NCBI GenBank assembly: GCA_947627345.1
Contig: CANQVS010000003.1
Coordinates: 1-64,000, forward strand
From: an uncultured Clostridia bacterium
GTDB taxonomy: Bacteria; Bacillota; Clostridia; Oscillospirales; Acutalibacteraceae
Direction of reading: 5' to 3'
DNA length: 64,000 nt
Part shown: piece after piece, positions 35,219 to 44,400 of the stretch
Layout of the letters: every line of letters starts with the position of its first letter
Position numbering within the stretch: the first letter of the stretch is position 1
The notes under the pieces: generated by a model
Database searches by the model: none
Seen by the model: the letters and a program-made list of their open reading frames with translations, nothing else
Told to the model about the DNA's origin: nothing
Made by a program: the position numbers and the translations under genes

Positions 35219-35851
35219 ATGAACGTAACAGAAATAAAAAACGAAATTAACAAACTCGACAAGGCAACCATCCCGGCTCTTAGAAAAATAGCTAAAAGAA
35301 TTGTTAAAGACGATTACAAGGCTTTTCTCGACAACAATCCCTCAGACAGTTTTGAGCTTAAACTTCTTTACGCCTTTACGCTCGGCTACGCAAAAGATGA
35401 CATTAATATATTGATAGAATATTTTGAAAAATTTATACCCGAGGTTTCCGATTGGGCGGTATGCGATTCTCTCTGTCAGGGATTTAAAATCGCCCGAAAA
35501 TATAGAAAACAAGTCTATGATATGCTTATGAAATATAAGGATTCATATGAAGAATTTGAAACGAGAATAGTTGCGGTTGTTCTTTTAAGCCACTATATGA
35601 CTGACGATTATATTGACATCGTTATCGATGTGCTTAATAATTTACATACAGAAAAGTATTACTCAAAAATGGGAGTTGCATGGGCTGTAGCGGAAGTAAT
35701 GGTAAAATATCCCGAAAAATGCTTAAAATATCTTAAAGGCGAAAACTGCGGGCTTGATGATTGGACCTACAATAAATCACTTCAGAAAATGCGCGAGTCA
35801 TACCGTGTTTCAGATGAGATAAAGGCAATTACAAAAAACTTAAAAAGATAA
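35219..35851 (+). CDS. DNA alkylation repair protein (AlkD-like)
   Basis: A 210-residue all-helical HEAT-like repeat protein of the AlkC/AlkD glycosylase superfamily, which removes positively charged alkylated purines. The motif DWAVCDSL corresponds to the catalytic Trp/Asp segment of AlkD. AAGGAG precedes the ATG. It lies between the LysR regulator and mntP in the same direction. Confidence 0.87.
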   Translation: MNVTEIKNEINKLDKATIPALRKIAKRIVKDDYKAFLDNNPSDSFELKLLYAFTLGYAKDDINILIEYFEKFIPEVSDWAVCDSLCQGFKIARKYRKQVYDMLMKYKDSYEEFETRIVAVVLLSHYMTDDYIDIVIDVLNNLHTEKYYSKMGVAWAVAEVMVKYPEKCLKYLKGENCGLDDWTYNKSLQKMRESYRVSDEIKAITKNLKR

Positions 35852-35926
35852 TCTATCTGTTAAGCCTAATTTGTTTGAGAATTAATTAAATCAGGTTTTG
35901 CATATACTTTCTACGGGAGTGATTAA

Positions 35927-36499
35927 ATGTTAATTTTTATCCTTAACTCAACACTGCTCGGCGTGGGGCTTGCTATGGACGCTTTTTCCGTATCAATAGC
36001 AAACGGTCTTGCAGAAACGAAAATGCGCGGTTTAAAGGTAACAGTCACGGCGGGAACATACAGCTTTTTTCAATTTTTAATGCCGATGACGGGCTGGATA
36101 TGTGTTCACTCAATAGTAGAATATTTCAGCGTATTTGAAAAAATTGTACCATATATCGCTCTCGGACTTCTCCTTTATATCGGAATAAAGATGATAGCCC
36201 AATGCCTTAGAAAAAAAGAAATGGAACAGGTAAAACGCCTTAGCGTACCACAGCTTTTAATGCAGGGGGTTGCAACCTCGATAGACGCGCTTTCGGTCGG
36301 ATTTACCATAGCTGAATATGAACTTGCAATGGCGTTTTTGGCGTCTGTAATTATAGCGGTTGTTACATTTATAATTTGTGTATTCGGTTTAATAATCGGC
36401 AAAAAATTCGGAGAAAAATTCACAAAAGCCGAAATGATAGGCGGTATAATTTTAATAGCTATTGGTATTGAAATTTTTGTTAAGGGGATTTTATCTTAA
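35927..36499 (+). CDS. mntP: Manganese efflux pump MntP
   Basis: A 190-residue membrane protein with six hydrophobic segments and the duplicated signature GLAMDAFSVSIANG near the start and ATSIDALSVG near residue 118. The two acidic segments form the metal path. The family exports Mn2+. GGGAGTG precedes the ATG. No manganese (yybP-ykoY) riboswitch core is seen in the 75-base gap ahead. Confidence 0.92.
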   Translation: MLIFILNSTLLGVGLAMDAFSVSIANGLAETKMRGLKVTVTAGTYSFFQFLMPMTGWICVHSIVEYFSVFEKIVPYIALGLLLYIGIKMIAQCLRKKEMEQVKRLSVPQLLMQGVATSIDALSVGFTIAEYELAMAFLASVIIAVVTFIICVFGLIIGKKFGEKFTKAEMIGGIILIAIGIEIFVKGILS

Positions 36500-36530
36500 A
36501 TTATTTTTAGTACGGATTTGTAATATGCTT

Positions 36531-36990
36531 TTTCCAAAGCAAGGCAGAGGAAGAATCTTTCGGGAAAATTAATTTTTTATAAAATATACACTTTTTATCA
36601 GTCTACAGCAGAACCTATCCTCCCTATCCAAAGTTAGGTAGAGGCAGAACGGCTTGGGGGATATGAATTTCAGAGAGGGACTGCACGGACTGATGCGGAG
36701 ATATAAAAATTAAGAATTAAATTTATAGGTAAACTTCTAATTCCTATTCAAAAAAGATAGAACGGAAAAGTTTCTAAAAAGTCTATAGCAGAACCTGTCC
36801 TCCCCATCCAAAGTGAGATAGAGGAAGAAACGTCTGGGGGATATGAAATTCAGAAAGGGACTGCACGGACTGATGTGGAAAATCTAAAAAAGAACCTGTC
36901 CTCCCTATCCAAAGTGAGATAGAGGAAGAAACGTCTGGGGGATATGAATTTTCCGAGAGGGACTGCACGGACTGATGTGGAGATATAAAA
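36531..36990. repeat. Five-copy tandem repeat array of unknown function
   Basis: Three well-preserved copies begin near 36601, 36781 and 36891 (units of roughly 100 bases sharing TATCCAAAGT, GGGGGATATGAA and GGGACTGCACGGACTGATG). Two decayed copies are at 36531-36571 (TCCAAAGC, GGCAGAGGAAGAA) and 36741-36774 (CCTATTCAAAAAAGATAGAA). Each copy carries a hairpin, CTATC-loop-GATAG, flanked by CCT/AGG; in copy one it becomes CTATC/GGTAG, still pairable. The 61-codon minus-strand ORF here is just the repeat translated. Confidence 0.7.
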
Positions 36991-36992
36991 AT

Positions 36993-37028
36993 GACAGGCG
37001 ACGCAAGATTAAACTTGCGCCGTCTGTC
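36993..37028 (-). terminator. Terminator of the amt gene
   Basis: GACAG..CGCAAG pairs with CTTGCG..CTGTC (about 13 pairs). On the minus strand it is followed by ATTTTTAT, 61 bases past the amt stop. Confidence 0.75.
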
Positions 37029-37088
37029 TATTTATAAAAGAATGGATGGTGAGATTATAAAATATAGAGAAATTAAACTAATTGCAGA

Positions 37089-38846
37089 TTATTCAACATC
37101 CTGTAAAGCGTCGTATCCCTCTTCTCCTGTACGAACCTTTACTACGTTCTCAACGTCATATACGAATATCTTACCGTCACCGATATGACCTGTGTAAAGC
37201 GCTTTCTTGGCTGTTTCAATTACACTGCTTACAGGCACCTTGCTGACAACGATTTCAACCTGTACCTTAGGAAGCAGATTAGCCTCAATCTGTACTCCAC
37301 GGTAATACTCGGGCTTACCCTTCTGGATACCGCAACCGAGAACGTGAGATACCGTCATACCCGTGATACCTATATTCATCATAGCTGTCTTTAATGTTTC
37401 AAGCTTAGACTCTTTACATACAATTTCAATCTTAGTAAACTTAGGCGTACCCTCGTCGAAAGTCGGAACCTTCTTAATCGGTACAGCATCAGCGACAGGA
37501 ATATCACCGTTTACAACAACGGGAGCCACTCCCTCCTCGATATATTCGGGAGCCATAGCGAAGCCTGCGTACGCGGACGGCATACCGTGCTCTGTAGAAT
37601 CAAGTCCTGTAATTTCTTCTTCACGGGAAACACGGAGACCGACAATCTTCTTGATTAATAAGAATGAAATTGTAATTGTAACCGCTGTCCACGCAGCAAC
37701 TGAAACAAATCCTACAAACTGTAAGCCTAAGAGTTCAAAACCTCCGCCGTAGAATAAACCTACAAGCTTTTCTCCCGAAGCGTTAGCGATTGAATATCCG
37801 GGAGCCGTATCCGTAGCAAATAATCCTACCGCAAGAGTACCCCAGATACCGTTCATCATATGAACAGCAACTGCTCCGACAGGGTCGTCAATGTGAAGCT
37901 TATAGTCGAGGAACCATACTCCGAATACTACAAGCAAGCCTGCAACGATACCGATTATAACAGCGCCCAAAGCGTCGGTTACATCACAGGGAGCGGTAAT
38001 AGCAACCAGACCCGCAAGCGACGCGTTAAGACACATACTAACGTCGGGTTTACCGTATTTAATCCAAGTGAATATCATACAGGTTACAGTAGCCAAAGCG
38101 GGAGATACGGTAGTTGTCAGAAAGATTGAACCGAGCTGTTCAACCGAAGTTGCTGCAGCGCCGTTAAATCCGTACCAGCCGAGCCACAGAATAAATACAC
38201 CTAAAGCTCCCAAAGCAATGTTATGACCAGGAAAAGCTCCAACTTTAATAACCTTGCCGTTTTTATCTCTCTTAAATTTACCAATACGTGCGCCTAAAAT
38301 CTTTGCGCCGATTAAAGCGGAGATACCGCCTACCATATGGATAGCGCAGGAACCGGCGAAATCGTGGAAACCGATTTGGCTGAGCCAGCCGCCGCCCCAA
38401 ATCCAGTGAGCCTCAATCGGGTAGATAAGAGCGGAAATAACGCCTGAATAGATACAATACGATAAGAATTTTGTTCTCTCCGCCATTGCGCCCGAAACGA
38501 TTGTAGCGGTTGTAGCGCAGAACACAAGGTTAAACACAAAGCTCGAAAAATCAAAATTCGCGTACGATGTAAATAAATCAAATCCCGGCTGGCCTATAAA
38601 ACCTACAAGGTCCTCGCCCATAAGCAAGCTAAAACCGATGATAATAAACGTTACCGTACCGATACAGAAGTCCATAAGGTTCTTCATAATAATGTTACCG
38701 GTGTTTTTAGCTCTTGTAAAACCTGCTTCAACCATCGCAAAGCCTGCCTGCATCCAGAATACCAAGGCGGCTCCGATTAGAAACCATACAGCAAAAAGCT
38801 GTTCTGACGTAGCTTGTGTGACAAGCTCTTTAATTGCCTCGTTCAT
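37089..38846 (-). CDS. amt: Ammonium transporter fused to a PII regulatory domain
   Basis: A 585-residue membrane protein. Residues about 1-400 form an Amt/Rh ammonium channel with about eleven membrane segments (FWMQAGFAMVEAGFTRAKN, HWIWGGGWL). After a linker, residues about 463-585 are a complete PII (GlnK) domain with T-loop EYYRG, including the Tyr51 equivalent, and LPKVQVEIVV. PII normally is a separate protein that blocks the channel when nitrogen is plentiful, so here the gate is covalently attached. The ATG at 38846 follows AAGGAG; the TTG of the ORF track is rejected. Downstream of glnA, separated by a regulatory leader. Confidence 0.93.
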   Translation of the reverse strand: MNEAIKELVTQATSEQLFAVWFLIGAALVFWMQAGFAMVEAGFTRAKNTGNIIMKNLMDFCIGTVTFIIIGFSLLMGEDLVGFIGQPGFDLFTSYANFDFSSFVFNLVFCATTATIVSGAMAERTKFLSYCIYSGVISALIYPIEAHWIWGGGWLSQIGFHDFAGSCAIHMVGGISALIGAKILGARIGKFKRDKNGKVIKVGAFPGHNIALGALGVFILWLGWYGFNGAAATSVEQLGSIFLTTTVSPALATVTCMIFTWIKYGKPDVSMCLNASLAGLVAITAPCDVTDALGAVIIGIVAGLLVVFGVWFLDYKLHIDDPVGAVAVHMMNGIWGTLAVGLFATDTAPGYSIANASGEKLVGLFYGGGFELLGLQFVGFVSVAAWTAVTITISFLLIKKIVGLRVSREEEITGLDSTEHGMPSAYAGFAMAPEYIEEGVAPVVVNGDIPVADAVPIKKVPTFDEGTPKFTKIEIVCKESKLETLKTAMMNIGITGMTVSHVLGCGIQKGKPEYYRGVQIEANLLPKVQVEIVVSKVPVSSVIETAKKALYTGHIGDGKIFVYDVENVVKVRTGEEGYDALQDVE

Positions 38847-38875
38847 ACAAATCAACTCCTTAAAATTACCTTTAA

Positions 38876-39043
38876 ATTAAAACAAGCTCTGCTTTGCTCG
38901 CAAGGAGCAGAGCTTGCGAACGATTGTAACCTGCGCAGGGAGCGTTAGCTCCTCAGGGTTTCTGCGGGGGATTATATCCCACCGCTGAAAGTCTGATATG
39001 TTCCCCGCCTAAAAGGCGGGGTGGGACATCTGCGCTTAGGTTA
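38876..39043 (-). promoter_or_regulatory. Riboswitch-like leader with antiterminator and terminator before amt
   Basis: On the minus strand TAACCT-AA-GCGCAG (39043-39030) pairs with CTGCGCAGGTTA (38938-38927), a 12-bp closing stem with a 2-base bulge. It encloses CCCCGCC/GGCGGGG, GCGG(T)GGGAT/ATCCCCCGC and GGAGC/GCTCC. Downstream, TTCGCAAG/CTTGCGAG (antiterminator-like) competes with the terminator CAAGCTCTGCT/AGCAGAGCTTG plus TTTTAATTT. The layout is aptamer plus expression platform. I recognise no known riboswitch core. Confidence 0.65.
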
Positions 39044-39058
39044 TATATTACTGAAATA

Positions 39059-41152
39059 TTAAACCCCGAATAAAAGTTCGCTGTAGGACGGATACGGCCA
39101 GTATTCAGCGGAGGTTATTTCCTCCATACTGTCGCCGACAGCTCTTAACTCCTGCATTTTCTCAAATACAACCTCCCTGAAATAAGTAGCGTATTTAAGA
39201 TTATCATCGCTGTACTGATGTGCGCCGTCAACAGCCTTTTTAAGCTCCTCGGTCTTTTTAACAAAGTCGACAAGCTTATATGAAAGGCTTGTAATCAACT
39301 CCTCCTCAACCGAGGTCGGAATAGCCGAATTGAGCGACTTCTTGGAAAGCGCGGTATCTGTAAGCTCTTTTACAAATGCCGAAACAGCGGGAGTAATATC
39401 TTTATTAGCCATACTAATCATAGTGAGCGCCTCGATATTAAGCTGTTTTGCGTATGTTTCAAGGTCAATCTCATAGCGCGCTTTAAGTTCCTCTTTCGAG
39501 CAAATTTTATTCTTCACAAAAAGATTGATATTCTTTTCTGACATAAAGTGTGAGAGAGCCTCGGGCAATGATTTAAGATTAAGCAGTCCGCGTCTTTTTG
39601 CCTCCTCTACCCATTCGTCAGCATAGTTATCGCCGTTAAATATGATATTCTGATGTTCCGTAAAGGTTTTCTTAATAAGAGCGGTAACCGCGCTGTCCAT
39701 ATCCTTTGAGTCTTTAAGTTCATCATAAAACTCTGAAAGTTCCTCGGCAACCATTGTATTAAGCATATAGTTAGGACAAGCGATATTCAAAGATGAACCG
39801 AGCGCTCTGAATTCAAATTTATTACCCGTAAACGCGAACGGCGACGTACGGTTACGGTCTGACGTGTCTTTCTTAAAGTCGGCAAGCACCTCAACGCCTG
39901 TTTTCATTTTTGCCTTGCCTTGGCTTACGTACTCCGTATCATTAATAATAGACTGAACAAGCTCGCCGAGGTCATCGCCCAGATACATTGAAATAATCGC
40001 GGGAGGCGCCTCGTTAGCTCCTAAACGGTGGTCGTTACCTGCGGAGGCAACCGTAATTCTAAGTAAATCCTGATACTCATGGACCGCCTTAACAACCGCC
40101 GCAAGGAAAAGCTGAAACTGAAGATTGTTTTCGGGGTGCTTTCCTGGGTTGAGAAGATTTTCGCCCGTATTCGTTGAAATTGACCAGTTATTATGTTTAC
40201 CGCTGCCGTTGACGCCCGCGAACGGCTTTTCGTGAAGCAGGCACACGAGATTATGTCTTTCGGCAACCTTTTGCATAATTTCCATTGTAAGTTCATTATG
40301 GTCGGTCGCAATATTTGAAGTTGAGAAAATCGGGGCAAGCTCGTGCTGTGAGGGAGCAACCTCATTGTGTTTTGTTTTCGCGAGAATACCGAGTTTCCAA
40401 AGCTCCTCGTCCAAATCTTTCATATATTCGGAAACTCTCGTTTTAATCGAACCGAAGTAATGGTCGTCAAGCTCCTGTCCTTTAGGTGCCATTGCTCCGA
40501 ACAGGGTTCTGCCCGTAAGCTTTAAATCCTCGCGCTGATTGTATAAATCTTTATCTATAAGAAAGTACTCCTGCTCAGGTCCTACTGTCGTCGCAACCCT
40601 TGTGACATCGGTTTTGCCGAGCAGATGAAGAATTTTTACTGCCTCTGTACTCAAACGCTCCATAGAACGCAAAAGCGGTGTTTTCTTATCTAATACTTCG
40701 CCTGTATAGGAACAGAACGCTGTCGGAATATAAAGCGAGCCGTCCTTTACAAAAGCCGGTGAAGTAGGGTCCCAAGTCGTATAGCCTCTCGCCTCAAAAG
40801 TGGCTCTGATACCTCCGCTCGGGAATGACGACGCGTCGGGTTCTCCCTTGATAAGTTCCTTGCCTGAAAATTCCATAATAACCTGACCGTCGCCCTGAGG
40901 TGCGATAAAGCTGTCGTGCTTTTCAGCGGTAACGCCCGTCATCGGCTGGAACCAGTGAGTAAAATGGGTACAGCCAAGCTCTACTGCCCAATCTTTCATA
41001 GCGTTTGCGACAACATTCGCAACGCTTATGTCGAGCGGTTCGCCGTTCTCGATGGTTTTCTTTAAAGCCTTATATGTAGCCTTGGGTAATCTTTCCTGCA
41101 TTACCTTGTCGTTGAAAACCATACTTCCGAAAATTTCGGGTACCTTCGTCAT
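39059..41152 (-). CDS. glnA: Glutamine synthetase type III
   Basis: A 697-residue cytoplasmic enzyme making glutamine from glutamate, ammonia and ATP. The length and motifs match GSIII (GlnN) of Bacteroides, Ruminococcus and some Clostridia, not the 450-residue [11 protein letters not shown] near 63, [10 protein letters not shown] near 207, [12 protein letters not shown], and [12 protein letters not shown] with the ATP-site residues. GGAGAG precedes the ATG. It lies upstream of amt-PII and divergent from gltBD, forming an ammonium assimilation locus. Confidence 0.95.
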   Translation of the reverse strand: MTKVPEIFGSMVFNDKVMQERLPKATYKALKKTIENGEPLDISVANVVANAMKDWAVELGCTHFTHWFQPMTGVTAEKHDSFIAPQGDGQVIMEFSGKELIKGEPDASSFPSGGIRATFEARGYTTWDPTSPAFVKDGSLYIPTAFCSYTGEVLDKKTPLLRSMERLSTEAVKILHLLGKTDVTRVATTVGPEQEYFLIDKDLYNQREDLKLTGRTLFGAMAPKGQELDDHYFGSIKTRVSEYMKDLDEELWKLGILAKTKHNEVAPSQHELAPIFSTSNIATDHNELTMEIMQKVAERHNLVCLLHEKPFAGVNGSGKHNNWSISTNTGENLLNPGKHPENNLQFQLFLAAVVKAVHEYQDLLRITVASAGNDHRLGANEAPPAIISMYLGDDLGELVQSIINDTEYVSQGKAKMKTGVEVLADFKKDTSDRNRTSPFAFTGNKFEFRALGSSLNIACPNYMLNTMVAEELSEFYDELKDSKDMDSAVTALIKKTFTEHQNIIFNGDNYADEWVEEAKRRGLLNLKSLPEALSHFMSEKNINLFVKNKICSKEELKARYEIDLETYAKQLNIEALTMISMANKDITPAVSAFVKELTDTALSKKSLNSAIPTSVEEELITSLSYKLVDFVKKTEELKKAVDGAHQYSDDNLKYATYFREVVFEKMQELRAVGDSMEEITSAEYWPYPSYSELLFGV

Positions 41153-41185
41153 AATAATCTCTCCATTTCATAAATATTGATTATA

Positions 41186-41273
41186 AAGCAAAAGGGCGCC
41201 GTAAGCTCATAAGCTTACAGCGCCTTTGCTGTTTCAACAATGCCATTATATTACCGAAATAACATTTTGTCAA
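41186..41273 (-). promoter_or_regulatory. glnA promoter and leader with a terminator-like hairpin
   Basis: TTGACA (41273-41268), 17 bases, TATAAT (41250-41245) on the minus strand. Starting about ten bases after the expected start of transcription, AGCAAA-GGCGC-GTAAGCT pairs with AGCTTAC-GCGCC-TTTGCT, a stem of about 18 pairs, followed by TTTATAAT. It lies before the glnA start, so it can act as an attenuator or as a 5' stabiliser. Confidence 0.65.
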
Positions 41274-41386
41274 TAGATTTTTGAAAGTTTTTTATTTTTT
41301 CTTGCAATTTATTTTTAAAATTAGCTTTAAATAAGCTTATTTTTTGGATTTTTTGAAATTTATTTTTATAATGTTGCAATTTTCTA

Positions 41387-41416
41387 TTGACAAATTTACA
41401 CTCTTGCCTGTATAAT
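41387..41416 (+). promoter_or_regulatory. Promoter of gltBD
   Basis: TTGACA (41387-41392), an 18-base spacer and TATAAT (41411-41416), about 50 bases before gltB. The rest of 41274-41386 is AT-rich with no other feature seen. Confidence 0.7.
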
Positions 41417-41466
41417 ACTAATGTATTATTAACCCGCTAAAGGGGATTTTGAAAGGAAGATATACA

Positions 41467-44400
41467 ATGCAGACTAAAGGCTTGTACTCCCCCGAATTTG
41501 AACACGATAACTGCGGAATAGGAGCCGTTGTCAATATAAAGGGAATAAAATCCCACGACACGGTAAGCAACGCTCTTACGATTGTAGAAACCCTGGAGCA
41601 CCGCGCAGGAAAGGACGCAGAGGGAAAAACAGGAGACGGAGTCGGTATACTCCTCCAAATTTCACATAAATTTTTTAAAAAAGAAGCTAAAAAGCTTGGA
41701 ATAGAACTTCCGAGAGAACGCGACTATGCTGTAGGAATGTTCTTCTTCCCTCAAAACGAGCTTGCCAGAAATCAAGCTAAAAAAATGTTCGAGATTATCG
41801 CACAAAAGGAGGGCCTTACAATTTTAGGCTGGAGAGACGTTCCCTCAAACAACTCGGTAATCGGAAAGCGCGCTCTCGACTGTATGCCGTATATTCAGCA
41901 ATGCTTTATTAAACGTCCGCAGTCAGCGGCAAGAGGACTTGACTTTGACCGCAGACTTTATGTAGCAAGACGTATATTTGAACAGAGTAACGAGGACACA
42001 TATGTTGTATCACTCTCGAGCAGGACTATAGTATATAAAGGTATGTTCTTAGTAGGAGATTTAAGACTTTTCTTTACGGATTTGCAAAGTCCCGACTTTG
42101 AGTCGGCTATCGCCCTGGTTCACTCGCGTTTTTCAACAAACACATTCCCCAGCTGGCAAAAAGCGCACCCGAACAGAATGATTGTGCATAACGGAGAAAT
42201 CAATACAATCCGCGGAAACGCCGATAAAATGCTTGCGCGCGAGGAAACTATGCGCTCCGAACATCTTAAAGGCGATTTGGACAAGGTTATTCCCGTTGTC
42301 AATGCAGAGGGTTCGGACTCCGCTATGTTGGATAACACCCTTGAATTTCTCGTGATGAGCGGTATGGATTTACCGCTTGCGGTTATGATTACAATTCCCG
42401 AGCCGTGGGATAACAACAACACAATGAGCCGTAAAAAAAGAGATTTTTACCAATATTACGCGACAATGATGGAGCCGTGGGACGGCCCCGCGTCCATTCT
42501 TTTTTCCGACGGAGATATTATGGGTGCCGTGCTTGACAGGAACGGACTCAGACCGTCGAGATATTATATTACCGATGACGGAAATCTTATACTTTCTTCC
42601 GAGGTCGGAGCGCTCGTAATTCCCGATGAAAAAATTGTGGTCAAGGAAAGGCTCCGCCCGGGTAAAATGTTGCTCGTAGATACGGTTAAGGGACGGCTTA
42701 TCGACGACGATGAAATAAAGGAATATTACGCGTCAAAACAACCTTACGGTGAGTGGCTTGACACAAACCTTGTACAGCTTAAAAACCTTAAAATACCAAA
42801 CGCTAAAGTTGAGGAACACCACCGCGACGAAAGGAAAAGACTGCAAAAGGCTTTCGGCTACACCTATGAGGACGTTATGACATCTATTCTTCCGATGGCT
42901 CAAAACGGAAGCGAGTCAATCTCGGCTATGGGAACGGACAGTCCTTTAGCGGTTCTTTCAAAGGAGCCTCAACCGCTGTTCAATTATTTCAAGCAGATGT
43001 TCGCGCAGGTTACAAATCCTCCGATTGACGCAATAAGAGAAGAAATAGTAACCTCTACAACTATCTACATAGGAGAGGACGGAAATATTCTCGAAGAAAA
43101 GCCCGAAAACTGCAAGGTTATAAAGGTACATAACCCCATTCTGACATCAACCGATATTTTAAAGCTGAAGAATATGCAAATTCCCGGCTTTAAGGTTGCG
43201 GTAATTCCAATGTTGTATTATAAAAATACAAGGCTCTCAAAGGCGATAAAAAGATTATTTATCGAGGCGGATAAGGCGCTCGGCGACGGCGCAAATATAC
43301 TTATTCTATCCGACAGAGGCGTTGACGAAAACCACCTCGCTATCCCCTCACTGCTCGCAGTTTCCGCGCTTCATCAACACCTTGTCGTAACAAAAAAGCG
43401 CACATCTTTAGCGATGATTTTGGAGAGCGGAGAGCCGAGAGAGGTACATCACTTTGCAACTCTCTTGGGCTACGGCGCAAGCGCGATTAACCCGTATCTG
43501 GCGCAGGAAACTATCCACGAGCTTATTCACGATGATTTACTTGACAAAGACTACTACGCCGCCGTAAACGACTACAACGACGCAGTTCTTCACGGTATAG
43601 TTAAAATTGCCTCAAAAATGGGAATTTCCACCATTCAATCTTATCAAGGCTCGCAGATTTTCGAGGCGGTAGGTTTAAGCGAGGAGCTTGTAAACGAATA
43701 CTTTACAAATACCGTAACAAGAATCGGCGGAATTAATATCAAGGATATTGAGGACAATGTGGAAAATCTGCATACTGCCGCTTTTGACCCTCTCGGACTA
43801 ACCAACACGACCGAGCTTTCCTCGCGCGGAAGTCACAAATTCCGCAGCGGTAAGGAAGAACACCTGTATAATCCAAAGACTATTCATCTTCTTCAGACCG
43901 CGACAAGAACCAACAACTACGATTTATACAAGCAGTATTCTAAGCATATTGAAGAAGAACTCGATACAGTAAATATCAGAGGACTTTTAGACTTTAATTA
44001 CGCTGAAAAACCGATTCCTCTCGATGAAGTTGAAAGCGCTGAAAGCATTGTCAGACGTTTTAAGACGGGAGCTATGTCCTACGGCTCAATCTCGCAGGAG
44101 GCTCACGAGGCTCTGGCAATAGCTATGAACAGACTACACGGAAAATCCAATTCAGGCGAGGGCGGTGAAAGCGAAGAAAGGCTCGCTACAAAGGGAAAGA
44201 AAAACAACAGCTGTTCGGCGATTAAGCAGGTTGCGTCGGGCAGGTTCGGCGTCACATCCGAATACCTCAATTCCGCTGATGAAATTCAAATTAAAATGGC
44301 TCAGGGCGCAAAGCCCGGCGAGGGAGGTCATCTTCCCGGACAAAAGGTTTATCCGTGGATTGCAAAGACGCGTCACTCCACACCGGGAGTATCTCTTATA

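Noticed and set aside
36783-36968. 61-residue minus-strand ORF in the tandem repeats
   Set aside because: It is the repeat unit read twice, has no ribosome site and follows repeat periodicity rather than codon structure.
36601-36990. Hammerhead-ribozyme-like words (CTGATG and GAAAC) in each repeat
   Set aside because: The core CUGANGA is broken (CTGATGT) and the elements are in the wrong order and spacing.
36531-36990. CRISPR array
   Set aside because: The units are about 100 bases, partly decayed and without short equal spacers, and no cas gene is nearby.
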